This document shows, piece by piece, positions 38,211-52,184 of a stretch of DNA of 64,000 nt. The stretch's first letter is position 1; the number at the start of each line of letters is the position of its first letter. The translations under genes were made by a program, and so were the position numbers. The stretch covers positions 18,361 to 82,360 of the forward strand of contig CAMAXE010000022.1 in assembly GCA_945862145.1 (NCBI GenBank), given 5' to 3'. Source of the DNA: Klebsiella pneumoniae. GTDB lineage: Bacteria; Pseudomonadota; Gammaproteobacteria; Pseudomonadales; UBA5518. Below the pieces are notes generated by a model. It saw nothing but the letters and a program-made list of their open reading frames with translations, had not been told where the DNA came from and ran no database searches.

Positions 38211-40457
38211 TCAGAACGTAGCTTTCACCGAGACGAAGCTTTGCCGCGGCGCCCCGATCAGCAGTGTCTGGGCAGTGCCATCGGGATCCGAGTTGACGAA
38301 GCCGTTGGAGCCGATGGTCGAGACATAGTCCTCGTCGAACAGGTTCGTGATGTCGAGCTGGACAACAATGTCCTGCGCGAAAGCGAGCTTGCCGAAGCGG
38401 TAGCCTGCTCCCAGATTGAACAGCGTGTAGGAGCCCACCTCGCCTTCGTTCAGGTAGGTGTAGTAGCGGCTACCGGTGAAGTTGATGTCGGCGCGGACGA
38501 AGAAATCGCCGTTGTCGTACACGAGTTCAGAGCGGAACATCTCCTCGGGTGCATCCACTACGGTCTTGCCGCCCGTGGCGACCGTCACGTTGTTGCTGAC
38601 GAAGTCGTCTGCGTATTCCGAGTTGTTCAGGCTGATCGAGTTGAACCAGCTCACGTTATCGATCGGCTGCCACAGCACCGCGGCTTCGATGCCCTGCGTC
38701 TCGACGCTGCCCACGTTGGCAAGCACTGACGGGTTGCCCTGAATACCGGGGCCCTGCTGTATCGCGAGCAGGCGGTCCTCGAAGTCTACGTAGTACGCCG
38801 ACACGGAGCCTTGCAACGCGCCCTGATCGAAGCGCCAGCCTGCTTCCCAGGTGGTCGAGGTTTCGGGGTCGACGGAATCGCGGATCGCGGCGAATCCGGC
38901 CGGCGTGGTCGAGAACGGCGAGGGACCCGCAGCGGCGCCGATGAACGCCCGCATGTTGCGCGCGACGCTGGCAAACAGCTCGTTGCCGCCGTTCAGCGTG
39001 TATACGGCGCCGAGTTGCGGCAGGAAGTCTTCTTGTGACTCGATCGAGCCCGACAAGTCGCTGCCCGCGAAACGCAGGTCTACCACCGCGGTGCCGTCGC
39101 TCTGGACGTTGACGGTCTTGAAGCCCGCATTGAGCCGCAGCGCTGCGGTAGCGTTCCATGTGTCCTGCAGGTGGAACTGCAGTGTTTCGGTCTCGAAATC
39201 GTACTCCCACTGGGTGAAGAAAGGATTGCTCTGGAAGTCCTCGAAGTTGCGGGTCGGGCCGGCGATGTCGGGCTCGCCGTAGAAGCGCCGCGCCTGGTTG
39301 AAGTCGTTGGTTTCGTACCATAACCCGCCGTTGATCTCGTGCTCGCCAACGCGCACGGTGAGCGCGCTGATAACACCTTTGCGTTCGATGTCGTACTCGG
39401 TGCTGCGGATCGACAGCGGAGCGCCGCCGGGGGTCCGGGTGTAAGGCGTTCCCCACAGGCCCTGGCCTTCGTTGCGGTGCATATAAGCCCGCGTGTCCCA
39501 GTCAATGTTTTCGCCAAACGGCAACTCCAGCGCGACATAGCCGAGGTTGTCCTCGCGCAGTCCGGAGGCGTTCCAGTAGGCATCGTCCAGCGATGTCACC
39601 GCGCCGTGAAAGTTGCCCTGGGCCGCGTTTACCGCGCGGTCCCAGTTCGGGTAGTAGTTGTCCCAGCGGTCGCCAAGGCGGTCGATCATCTTGAGCGACA
39701 TGTCCTGATAGTCGATCTCCTGACGGTCGGAGTAGGCGTAATAGGCGCTCACGGTCGCCGTGCCCAGCGTCTGCACCAACTTGGCGTTGATCTGTTCTTG
39801 CTGCTGGTCGCCCTCGCCGCGCCATTTTTCGGCGTCCTGACTGGTATACGAGGCATAGAGACTGGTGCCGCTCGCGAGTTCGCCGCTGTCGAGCCGCAGG
39901 AACTCGCGCTGGGTGGATTCGCTGCCCGCGGTGAGGTTAAGCGTTGCGCCCATGTCCTTGTGCGGCTGCGCCGAGTAGAACTCGACGACGCCGCCGAGGT
40001 TGCTGGTCGATGCAGTGCCCAACGCGCCCGTACCCTGCGAAAGCCGCACACTGCCGACGTTTTCCGAGGAAATGGCGCGGCTAATGTGCAGTCCGTTGTG
40101 ATTGGCGTAGGACATGTCACCGAGCGGAATCCCGTCGAGCGTGAACCCGAGCTGGTTCTGGTTAAAACCGCGAATCGTTATCCGCGTCGACCACTCGTAG
40201 GAGCCATAAGGGTCGGCGGACTGGAAGTTGACCCCAGGCAGGTTCTCGATTGCCTTCAGCGGGCTGGTTCCGGCCGGAAGCTGGTCGATCTGGAGGGCGC
40301 CGATGGTCTGCACCTGACGGGTTTCCCCGCGGCCCAGCACATAGATTTCCTCGATCGTATCGGGCGCGTCGGCCCACAACTGCGCGCTGTGCGACATCAC
40401 GCCGATGGCGAGCGCCAGCGAGGTGCGTACCCGCCCGCTTCCGGATGTGTATCCCAT
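38211..40457 (-). CDS. TonB-dependent outer-membrane receptor no. 2
   Basis: A 748-residue receptor. Signal peptide about residues 1-30, then TIEEIYVLGRGE as TonB-box region, plug domain (about 45-160, with LPGVNFQSADPYGSYEWSTR and RITIRGFNQNQLGFTLDGIP) and a barrel ending in KATF, the usual C-terminal Phe. The barrel end is similar to siderophore or vitamin receptors (ITNLFDEDYVSTIGS). AGGGA lies 8 bases before the ATG. Ligand unknown; no regulator or sigma-factor genes are adjacent. Confidence 0.92.
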   Translation of the reverse strand: MGYTSGSGRVRTSLALAIGVMSHSAQLWADAPDTIEEIYVLGRGETRQVQTIGALQIDQLPAGTSPLKAIENLPGVNFQSADPYGSYEWSTRITIRGFNQNQLGFTLDGIPLGDMSYANHNGLHISRAISSENVGSVRLSQGTGALGTASTSNLGGVVEFYSAQPHKDMGATLNLTAGSESTQREFLRLDSGELASGTSLYASYTSQDAEKWRGEGDQQQEQINAKLVQTLGTATVSAYYAYSDRQEIDYQDMSLKMIDRLGDRWDNYYPNWDRAVNAAQGNFHGAVTSLDDAYWNASGLREDNLGYVALELPFGENIDWDTRAYMHRNEGQGLWGTPYTRTPGGAPLSIRSTEYDIERKGVISALTVRVGEHEINGGLWYETNDFNQARRFYGEPDIAGPTRNFEDFQSNPFFTQWEYDFETETLQFHLQDTWNATAALRLNAGFKTVNVQSDGTAVVDLRFAGSDLSGSIESQEDFLPQLGAVYTLNGGNELFASVARNMRAFIGAAAGPSPFSTTPAGFAAIRDSVDPETSTTWEAGWRFDQGALQGSVSAYYVDFEDRLLAIQQGPGIQGNPSVLANVGSVETQGIEAAVLWQPIDNVSWFNSISLNNSEYADDFVSNNVTVATGGKTVVDAPEEMFRSELVYDNGDFFVRADINFTGSRYYTYLNEGEVGSYTLFNLGAGYRFGKLAFAQDIVVQLDITNLFDEDYVSTIGSNGFVNSDPDGTAQTLLIGAPRQSFVSVKATF

Positions 40458-40659
40458 GATGAATTCCCTGATCGATGATGGCCAACCCTTAAGTGAGTCT
40501 ACGCCCGCAGCGGGCCCTCAATGCCAGAGCGTAATGAAGACGGATTGCAGCGGGATTACGCGGCGATGACGGCGGGACGCCGCCGCGCCCTGTCAGCCGG
40601 TGAGTCGACTGATTGACGGTTGCCGGACCGGATCGAGGTCGCGGACGCGCCGCGGGCGA

Positions 40660-40851
40660 TCATTCGTCCTCAGAGCGCGCATCCACGCCGGTGACCTCGC
40701 CATCGGCGGTGTGCGCGGTGATGGCGATCGGCCGGCAGCAGACACTGCAGTCCTCGACGTAGTCCTGCCGCAGGACGGAGCAATCCACGAGAATCTCTAT
40801 CTGCTCCCAGCAATAAGGGCACTGGACAAAAACGGGCTCGAGCTCGTACAT
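40660..40851 (-). CDS. CPxCG motif cysteine-rich small protein
   Basis: A 63-residue protein with two cysteine pairs, VQCPYCWEQIEIL and EDCSVCCRPIAI, which should bind one zinc ion. Such CPxCG proteins are common in Gammaproteobacteria; their role is unknown. The ATG at 40851 has GGAG 6 bases upstream. The tail is acidic (DARSEDE). Confidence 0.85.
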   Translation of the reverse strand: MYELEPVFVQCPYCWEQIEILVDCSVLRQDYVEDCSVCCRPIAITAHTADGEVTGVDARSEDE

Positions 40852-40942
40852 GCAGGTCTCCGGATGTTGAGCGCAATTATTCATCGATCGCCGGCGATTT
40901 CCAAGCATGCCGGCAAGGGTACGGGTAGTCCTCGCCGGCGTG

Positions 40943-41060
40943 CAGCCCCGGTAGCGCCTTGATGCCCCGGCATGCCCTAATACCGCAGCCGTGGATCCGG
41001 TAGTCCCGCCCCTCCCCTAACGCACCAGGACTCCTGTGATGGTCAGTCTCCACCGTTTGC
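40943..41060. repeat. 118-bp duplicated segment, copy A
   Basis: Aligns without gaps to 54864-54981 with about 21 mismatches (about 82% identity, counted by eye). It covers the region upstream of the serine hydrolase gene, its ribosome site and first seven codons. Its left end matches the last codons of the chaA remnant in copy B (GTAGCGCC, stop). Confidence 0.8.
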
Positions 41061-42142
41061 TACTGGCGCTTTTCTGTCTCATATCCAGCTGGGCTTTCGC
41101 CGCCTCTCCCCCGTTGCCGATCGATCGGATCGAGCAGTTCGTCCGCGAAGAGATGCAGCGCCAGAAGGTGCCAGGCGTCGCCATCGCGGTGGTGCAGGGC
41201 GGTGAGACAAGACTCGCGCGTGGCTTCGGCCTGGCCAATATCGAGCTCGGTGTGCCGGTCAGCACGAAGACTGTGTTCCAGTCGGCCTCGCTCGGCAAAC
41301 AGTTCAGCGTCATGGCCGTAATGCTGCAAGTGGAGCAGGGCAAACTCTCGCTCGATGCGCCACTCACGCGCATCTTTCCCGACGCGCCCACTGCGTGGGG
41401 TGGCATAACACCGCGCCACCTGCTGACGCACACCTCGGGTATTCCGGATTACACCGAGGGCCTGATCGACATGCGCCGCGATTACAGCGAAGACGAGATG
41501 CTCGCCAAGGCCTTCACCTTGCCACTGCAGTTCAGTCCGGGCACGCAGTGGAGCTACAGCAATACGGGCTATCTGCTGCTCGGCATCGCGGTACGCCGCG
41601 TGAGCGGGCGCTTCTACGGCGAGGTGCTGGCCGACCGCGTGTTCGCACCGCTCGGCATGAAGAGCGCGCGCATCATCAGCGAAGAGGACATCGTGCCCAA
41701 CCGTTCCGCGGGCTACCGGCTCGTGAAAGGGGAATTACGCAACCAGGAATGGGTGGCGCCGCAGTTGAATACCACTGCGGACGGATCGCTGTACCTCTCG
41801 CTCGAAGACATGTTGGCCTGGGATCGTGGCGTGCGCGCCGGGGCCGTACTGCAGCCCGCGAGCTGGCAGCAGGTGTATGCGCCGGCGCAACTCGCGGGCG
41901 GCAAGTCTTACCCCTACGGTTTCGGCTGGTGTGTCGACACGGTTGCCGGAGCGCCGCGGCATTTCCACAGCGGCTCATGGCAGGGTTTCAAGACCCATTT
42001 CACACGTTACCTCGGTGCCGACATCAGCATCATCGTGCTGGCGAACCTGGCCGAGGCCGAGCCCGCGCAATTCGTCGATGGCATTGCAGAGCTGATCGAT
42101 CCCGCACTGGTCAAGCCCGGTGTCGTGGAGGCGGGCAGCTAG
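41039..42142 (+). CDS. Serine hydrolase, class C beta-lactamase family
   Basis: A 367-residue secreted protein of the beta-lactamase/penicillin-binding protein family (Pfam Beta-lactamase type). Signal peptide residues 1-20 (cleavage near FAA). Catalytic SxxK is SLGK near residue 85, YxN is YSNTGY near 172, and the third motif is HSGSW (HxG) near 312. Such proteins are esterases, D-amino-acid peptidases or amidases more often than true beta-lactamases. The start lies in the duplicated segment. AGGA is 8 bases upstream of the ATG at 41039. Confidence 0.9.
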   Translation: MVSLHRLLLALFCLISSWAFAASPPLPIDRIEQFVREEMQRQKVPGVAIAVVQGGETRLARGFGLANIELGVPVSTKTVFQSASLGKQFSVMAVMLQVEQGKLSLDAPLTRIFPDAPTAWGGITPRHLLTHTSGIPDYTEGLIDMRRDYSEDEMLAKAFTLPLQFSPGTQWSYSNTGYLLLGIAVRRVSGRFYGEVLADRVFAPLGMKSARIISEEDIVPNRSAGYRLVKGELRNQEWVAPQLNTTADGSLYLSLEDMLAWDRGVRAGAVLQPASWQQVYAPAQLAGGKSYPYGFGWCVDTVAGAPRHFHSGSWQGFKTHFTRYLGADISIIVLANLAEAEPAQFVDGIAELIDPALVKPGVVEAGS

Positions 42143-42426
42143 CAGTACCTTCCGGGATGAGTCCTCACCCTCCCTCGGGTCCGCGGCCGCGCGTCAGCAG
42201 CATCGTGAGCCACGCGGCGGCAAGGGGTGGCGCGGATGAGGCCGACGCGCACGAGCGCGGTGAGGCCGCCACCGAGCAGTGCCAGCGGGAGCAACATCCA
42301 GGATCTGGCCGCTGCCGCGAAGCGGCACGATCGGAAACGGAACCTCGGGCTCGCCGGACATCGTGCAATCCCTCACAGCGACACGCCGAGGCCGCGATTA
42401 TCATTGACGCATCCGGCGGGAGTTCT

Positions 42427-46842
<4,416 letters not shown>

Positions 46843-46846
<4 letters not shown>

Positions 46847-48099
46847 GGGGTGAGGTCTCCGGAAAGGGCCGTGGCGAGCTCGATCTCGGCCAATAGACGG
46901 TGATAGCGGGCAGCGGCATCGATCTCATCGCGGTGGAGGTCGAGCAAACCCGCCCGCGCCTGCGCGACCTGCAGGAACGAGAAGCGAGCCTCCTCATATC
47001 CGGCTTGCGTCGCAGCGAGAGTCTTGTCTGCCAATGGGATCATCCGGTCGCGCAGCGTCTCGACTTGGTGGCGGGCGTGCTGCAGCTCCTGGTATTGGCC
47101 GAAGAGGATCTGGTAGCTGTCGAGCCACGCCGCGGTTCGTCGGGCATACAGGCCCTCTCTTTCGGCTCTCTGCCTGTCGATTGCCAACGCAGACCGCGTG
47201 CCAGTGCCCAAGGGAAGTGAGAAAGACAGCACCAGGGCTTCGTCATCGATCGATTCCAGACGGCGTACACCGAGCGTGGTGTGCACATCGGGCTTGCGGC
47301 TGCTGGCGGCCAGCCGCTCTTGGGCATCGATATGCTGCGCTTCCAAGGCGAAAGCCTGCTGCCCGGCGCTTCGAGGCAGCCGATCCACCAGGCTGTCGAA
47401 TGCCTCGATAGAGGGCAACTCCAGCAACCGTCCAGCGACGCGGAGGAAGTCCGGGTGTTGTTCACCCCACAACACCGAGAGCGCAACCCGAGCACTGGCC
47501 AGCTCATGACCGGCATCCTCGCGCTCGAGTTCGGCACGCATGACAGCGAGATCGGCAAGATGCAGATCTGTGAGCGGGCTGCGGCTTCGCGCAACGCGGT
47601 ACGCCACTGCCTCCCTGCTCGCTTCGGCAAGATCGATATTCTGCGCCGCCAGTTCCAGCCGGGCCTGCTTCAACAATACATCGATGAATCGGTGGCTAAC
47701 CTGCGCGGCAATATTCAGGCGGCTCCGTTCAACGGCATTCAGCTGCAGCGCAACCTGTGCGGCACCAATCGACTGACGTGCAGCCTGCTTGCGCCCGAGT
47801 TCGAACACCCTGCCCACGCGCAGTGTGGTTTCTGCACCATCAGTGCCCGACAAGTCACCCGTGCCCGCAACGTTCTCCAGTTCCATACCGATCGTCATCG
47901 CCGGGGCCAGGCCATCCAGCTCGGCCTGATAGCGTGTCGCGCTCACCGCGGCGCCATCGGCCTGCAGTACCGCGCTACGCTCCAAAGCGCGGCTGAGCGC
48001 CTTCTCAACCGTCAGATCCTGTGCGTGGAGCGTAGATACGGCCGCGCATCCCGCCCCGGCAAAAGCCAAGGCCAACCACTGTAGTCGCACTGCTGCCAT
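46843..48099 (-). CDS. czcC: Outer-membrane channel, TolC family (CzcC type)
   Basis: A 418-residue outer-membrane efflux protein. Signal peptide near residues 1-26 (cleavage near LHA). Two repeats of long helices, rich in Ala, Glu, Arg and Gln, with VEKALSRALERSAVLQADGAA at the start; a second repeat starts near residue 220. It is the first gene of the czcCBA operon, so any promoter lies in the region just before 48099. No metal-sensing regulator is next to the operon. Confidence 0.9.
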
Positions 48100-48432
48100 C
48101 CCCCATCGTCGATCAGGTGCAATCGCGTGCCGCTCGCGCGGTGGTTATACGTCGAGTTTCTCCGGCGATAGGAAGCTCATGAATTGAGTATGGCAGCGCG
48201 CATCATGCTGTGGCAATGCAGGCACCCGCTCATGCAGGCCCCCGCTCGCAAACCACGCTGGATTTGGCCCGGGCTTACTCTTCGGATGCCCGAGCCCCTT
48301 GCAGATCCGCCAGCCCTGTTAACGCAGCACCGAGCGATGCGCGGCTCGTATCACCCTTCCCCCACATGGACCCCGCCACCGCTCAGCGCGGCAGCGAGTT
48401 CCTCTGTGGCCTCGGCCTCAGCGTGCACGGTC
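48100..48432. other. Intergenic region between czcC start and the VWA gene end
   Basis: 333 bases. It should hold the promoter of the czc operon, but no clear -35/-10 pair or dyad was found. The part at 48351-48432 stays open in the frame one base off from the VWA gene and looks coding-like (LAALETVHAEAEATEEL), which may be an original C-terminal extension of that gene. Confidence 0.4.
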
Positions 48433-49779
48433 TCAAGTGCGGCCAGCGGGCGGCGGCATGCGCTTGCCTTGTTCGAGTTTGCGTCGCAAATACGAGGGCA
48501 TCTCGGCTTCGTCTTTGAGCGAGAAACACGGTTCGACGGCCTCGGACGAGGTGAGCCTCGAACTCATGGCCCGCGATTTGTAGACCGTTTCCTTGGCGAA
48601 CTCCTCGGTGCGCCGCGCCTCGGCGTGCACGCGTAGCGCCTTGAGACCCTCGGCCACCCACGGGTTTTCGCCCGCCTCCTGCTCTGCCTGGCACAGGATC
48701 TGGTCTACCTGGTCCCAACGACCCCGTCGTGCCGCGGTGCCGGCCTCGAGTTGCAGTTCGGCAGCGCGCAACTCCTGGGCACGGGCCTTCACCCTCGCGT
48801 CCTCCGCCAGCGCCGAGAAGGCTCCCGCAGGAAGCGTTGGCAGCGAGATGGCCTGCTCCAGCACGAGTGTGCGGTCGGTCTGACATTCGTCGAGGCTCAC
48901 CGAGACCCGCAGGAGTTGATCGAGCGTCACGCCCGGCCCGCAAAGGCGCGCCGGCACGGCGATGGAGACCAGCGCCCAGCCCTCCGCGCCGAAGGCGAGG
49001 TCCGGCATGACCCAGCGGCCGTCGTTCTCGTGCGCGTAGTCGTTCAGCACATTCGCCTTGACGCCTGCAGGCGTCTGCAGGGAGAGGCGCAGCTTGCGGG
49101 CGCAGAGAGCGCGCATCAATTCGAACTCCGTGGTGAAGGGGTCGAGGAGGTCCTCGGCAGTATCGCCGTAGTAGCCCTGCCCCTGGCCGGCCTTGGCCAT
49201 ACCCATCATCAGATCTTCGTTGAAACCGTTGCCGAGACCGCAAGTAGACGTGCTCACGCCCGATGCCGCCATGGTGCGTACGTGGGGGGCGATATCCTCG
49301 AGCGAGTCGGGGCCCTCGTTGGCGCAGCCGTCAGACAGCAGCATTACCCGGCTGATGTAGTCGTCGTTGGCACCGAGCGCCGCCTGCTCTGCGCCGGCCA
49401 GCCAACCGCCGAACAGTGCGGTCATGCCACCCGACCCGACCTGCGCCAGCGCCCGGTGGAAAACCGCCGTGTCGGTGACATTCTGCGCGGGGACGATCGT
49501 ATCGACCGTGCTGTCGTAGGTGACGATGGATGCACGGTCCCGCGGGCTCAGGCGGTCGATGATCATGCCCACGCAGCGCTTGGCCTCCTCGAGCGGCCGG
49601 CCCGACATGGAGCCGGAGCGGTCGATGACCAGCGCCAGGTTGAGCGCCTTACGGCGGGCTTGCAGGGCGGGCGCGGCGGGTGCCCTGACGCGCACCAGCG
49701 CGAGGCAGGCGTTGCTGTGGCCCTCGAGCAGGGCATCGCGCAGTGGCGTGATCGCGAGGCTGATGGTGTTGTCGCTCAT
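48433..49779 (-). CDS. VWA-domain protein coupled to a MerR-like regulator
   Basis: A 448-residue cytoplasmic protein (no signal). The VWA domain (about residues 42-215) has an intact metal site: DRSGSMSG (DxSxS), the conserved Thr in GGMTALFGG and Asp in LLSDGCANEG. The rest is mixed beta and a helical, charged C-terminus (about 330-448). VWA proteins of this type act as scaffolds or in chaperone-like complexes. GGGAGG lies about 9 bases before the ATG at 49779. The start overlaps the end of the regulator gene, so both are made together. No MoxR-type ATPase is in the window. Confidence 0.82.
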   Translation of the reverse strand: MSDNTISLAITPLRDALLEGHSNACLALVRVRAPAAPALQARRKALNLALVIDRSGSMSGRPLEEAKRCVGMIIDRLSPRDRASIVTYDSTVDTIVPAQNVTDTAVFHRALAQVGSGGMTALFGGWLAGAEQAALGANDDYISRVMLLSDGCANEGPDSLEDIAPHVRTMAASGVSTSTCGLGNGFNEDLMMGMAKAGQGQGYYGDTAEDLLDPFTTEFELMRALCARKLRLSLQTPAGVKANVLNDYAHENDGRWVMPDLAFGAEGWALVSIAVPARLCGPGVTLDQLLRVSVSLDECQTDRTLVLEQAISLPTLPAGAFSALAEDARVKARAQELRAAELQLEAGTAARRGRWDQVDQILCQAEQEAGENPWVAEGLKALRVHAEARRTEEFAKETVYKSRAMSSRLTSSEAVEPCFSLKDEAEMPSYLRRKLEQGKRMPPPAGRT

Positions 49780-50447
49780 GGTTGTTTGCCTCCCTTGGCA
49801 GTAATCCATTCGATGATCGAGGCCGTGATGGCACGACCGACAGCGTCGGCACCGTCCAGGCCCAGATGGCGTAGCCGATCCGTCTGGATCAGCAGGTGTA
49901 TGTCCTCGTCCAGCGCGATGCGGGTCATCTGCGTGGCGCGGGGCTGCGTGCTCTCTCCGGTGAGCTGCTGCATGGAAAACATCAGGTCCGCGCGCCGTTG
50001 GCGCTGCGAGACCAGCCGTTGCAGCGGCGGCATGGCTGTCGGCTCGCGCAATTCGCTGCCTGCAAGCGTGCTTTCCCGGATGCGCCTCGCGGCGGTCAGC
50101 GCCGGGTTGGGCCTTCCCTGGCCCGGGACCAGCAGCAACAGGTCTTCAAGCGGCGTGAGCGCGAAGTGCTGCGTGACCTTGGCGAGCGGCCAGCCGTCCG
50201 CCACCAGTGCGCGCGCCGCCACCAACTCGACCAGGTGACGCCAGGTGTAGATGGCTTCCTTGCCCTGGCGCTCGGGGCGGGAAAGGATGTCGCGCTGGGC
50301 GTAATCCCTTACCAACCGTGCCGAGAGCTCGTCCGTGTCGTTGGCCGCGCCAAGGCCCAGCCCCGCGCAGACAGTGGTTGCCAGCCGCGCCAGATCCTCG
50401 GCCGAGCCGCTGAAATCTTTCAAGACCTCCAGTGGCGGACTCTGCAT
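49776..50447 (-). CDS. MerR-like helix-turn-helix regulator
   Basis: A 223-residue protein. Residues about 40-95 resemble a MerR-type HTH: ELSARLVRDYAQRDILSRPERQG, then YTWRHLVELVAARALVADGWPLAKV. The C-terminal part (about 130-223) is not recognised. Its gene is first in an operon with the VWA gene (overlap of 4 bases). A promoter with a consensus -35 and two operator-like repeats lies directly upstream, which suggests autoregulation. GAGG precedes the ATG at 50447. Confidence 0.7.
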   Translation of the reverse strand: MQSPPLEVLKDFSGSAEDLARLATTVCAGLGLGAANDTDELSARLVRDYAQRDILSRPERQGKEAIYTWRHLVELVAARALVADGWPLAKVTQHFALTPLEDLLLLVPGQGRPNPALTAARRIRESTLAGSELREPTAMPPLQRLVSQRQRRADLMFSMQQLTGESTQPRATQMTRIALDEDIHLLIQTDRLRHLGLDGADAVGRAITASIIEWITAKGGKQP

Positions 50448-50462
50448 TGGCGACCTCGATGC

Positions 50463-50513
50463 ATGACAATGACGTCGAATGATGGCTATGTTATCAAATG
50501 ATGTCAATGACAT
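50463..50513 (-). promoter_or_regulatory. Promoter and paired operator-like repeats of the regulator/VWA operon
   Basis: On the minus strand TTGACA (50502-50507) and CATCAT (50479-50484) are 17 bases apart. The -35 lies inside a perfect palindrome ATGTCA-T-TGACAT (50501-50513). A similar 13-mer ACGTCATTGTCAT (50463-50475) lies downstream of the -10, about 38 bases centre to centre. A regulator bound to both would cover the promoter. Confidence 0.55.
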
Positions 50514-50790
50514 TGATCGATGTTTTTAAAGACTCCTCTGGGCCTTGGGCGCAACTGCAGAGGCAGTCCGGTTTGGCACCCCGGCTTTAAGCCCGGTGCA
50601 GCGGATTGCCTGCGTATGGAGTGCAGTCTAGGAGGGGCTAGCCTCAGGAGATGAGGCTGTGGACAATCTCGTCCTGGAGCATCCTGATCAGGGTGCTCCG
50701 GCTGGGTGTGCGAGGGCCTGCTCGCAGGAACGGCTCGCGGCGAAAAGCCCGCTGCGCTATCGTGCGGCCACCCTTCCCGGAGCACGCTGC
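50514..50790 (+). promoter_or_regulatory. Region before P450 no. 3 with two hairpins
   Basis: This is the rest of the 343-base gap between the divergent regulator and P450 genes. Two hairpins occur: 50576-50599 (GCACC / GGTGC outer stem with an inner GGC / GCC) and 50640-50658 (AGCCTCA / TGAGGCT, 5-base loop). They could fold in an RNA leader. No riboswitch class was recognised. Confidence 0.35.
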
Positions 50791-52170
50791 ATGAACCCGG
50801 GCATCACGCCGCCACCGCCCGTTGCCACGGAAGAACTCCCGCACGTCGGCGCGGGATTGCGTTTCCTCGACGCGCCCACCGAGTACCTCGTGGACCTGCG
50901 CGCGCGCCACGGCGATACGTTTTTCGTGGATCTCTTCGGCTTCCCACTGTTGTTCAGTTTCTCGCCCCGCGGACTGCAAAGTCTGTATGCCTTGCCCGAG
51001 GACGAGGCGAGCTTTGGCCTCGCCACCTTCGACATGATCGGCTTCAAGACACCCACCGAGGTCTTCGCGGACGTGGATCCGGCGATCTTCCGCGAAGCAC
51101 TGGCGCCCTCACGCCTGCCCGCGCAGGTGGCGTTGATCGACACGGTGGTGCAGATGGAACTCGAACGCTGGGGCGCTGCGGGCGAGACCGATATCTTCGA
51201 CGCCATCCGTACGCTGGAGCAGCGCGTGGGCTTCGCGCTGTGGATCGCGCCGGTCGCGGCAGAGGAGCCGTGGTGGCCCGAGCTCAAGCGCCACTTCGAC
51301 GTATTGGACCAGGCCGCCGCGTTCGTTGCGCCACAGCAGATACTGGCGACTATTGCCTCGGGCAAGGCCGCCGAGCGTGCGGCACTCGCGTCCATCGCGG
51401 AGCTTCTGCCACGCATCCTCGCGGCACACGACGCCAGTCCTGCGCGGGGCTCGGCCACGGTAGACCTGCTCCGCGCGCGATTCGCCGGTACAGACGCAGC
51501 GCTGGCCGCGCGCCGCGTGCTGCACAACGCCATCAACCTGAACCAGGGTTTCCTGTCCAATCTTTACGCCGCGATCGCGTGGATGAGCGCAGAAATCCTG
51601 CTGCGGCCGGAGGTGCGTGCACAGCTGCACAACGAGATCGCCGCAACGCGCGCGGCGCACGGTGAGGGTTTCCGCAGCTCCCCCGAGGCGCTGGGCACGA
51701 TGGGCTACGCCGCGCAGGTGCTGATGGAAAGCGTGCGCGTGGCGCAGCGCTCACTCACGCTGCGCAAGGTGCTGCGCCCGGTGGAGTTCGATACGGGCGA
51801 CGGCGTCTACACCGTGCAGCCCGGCGTCTACATTGCGACCATGCTGTCGGTAACCAACACGCAGACGCCGGAGCTCGCGCGTTTCGACCCGGCGCACTAC
51901 AACGGCCGCGAACTCAGGCCGGAACTGGTGCCGGGCCGTGAGACCGTGAGTACCTTCGGCCACGGCCGTCACGCCTGCCCGGCGCAGCGCTTCTCGCTGC
52001 ACATGGCGCGGATCGTGGTGTCGCGGCTGCTGGAGCGCTTCGAGCTCGCGCCCTGCTTCGCAGCAATGGAACCCTCGCGCAAGCAAATGGGCGGCGTGTC
52101 CCGGCCCGAGGACACGGCACGAGTGATGTTCCGCCTGCACGAGACAGCACCCTCAGCTGCAATAACCTGA
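50791..52170 (+). CDS. Cytochrome P450 no. 3 (divergent, lacks the I-helix acid-alcohol pair)
   Basis: A 459-residue P450. ExxR is in LMESVRVAQRS; the haem loop is FGHGRHACPAQ with Cys at about residue 396. Where the I-helix normally has (A/G)GxxTT this protein has INLNQGFLSNLYAAIAW, without the conserved acid and Thr pair. This resembles P450s that rearrange or isomerise peroxides or that use unusual oxygen chemistry (for example the CYP8/CYP74-like or CYP7-like groups), but the assignment is inference. The ATG at 50791 has CGGAG about 10 bases upstream. No redox partner is adjacent. Confidence 0.83.
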   Translation: MNPGITPPPPVATEELPHVGAGLRFLDAPTEYLVDLRARHGDTFFVDLFGFPLLFSFSPRGLQSLYALPEDEASFGLATFDMIGFKTPTEVFADVDPAIFREALAPSRLPAQVALIDTVVQMELERWGAAGETDIFDAIRTLEQRVGFALWIAPVAAEEPWWPELKRHFDVLDQAAAFVAPQQILATIASGKAAERAALASIAELLPRILAAHDASPARGSATVDLLRARFAGTDAALAARRVLHNAINLNQGFLSNLYAAIAWMSAEILLRPEVRAQLHNEIAATRAAHGEGFRSSPEALGTMGYAAQVLMESVRVAQRSLTLRKVLRPVEFDTGDGVYTVQPGVYIATMLSVTNTQTPELARFDPAHYNGRELRPELVPGRETVSTFGHGRHACPAQRFSLHMARIVVSRLLERFELAPCFAAMEPSRKQMGGVSRPEDTARVMFRLHETAPSAAIT

Positions 52171-52184
52171 GGCGGGGGAGCTGA

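Noticed and set aside
42143..42426. Small minus-strand gene after czcA
   Set aside because: Pieces in three frames look weakly membrane-protein-like (LLPLALLGGGLTALVRVG, AAAWLTMLL), but two frameshifts are needed and no family was recognised.
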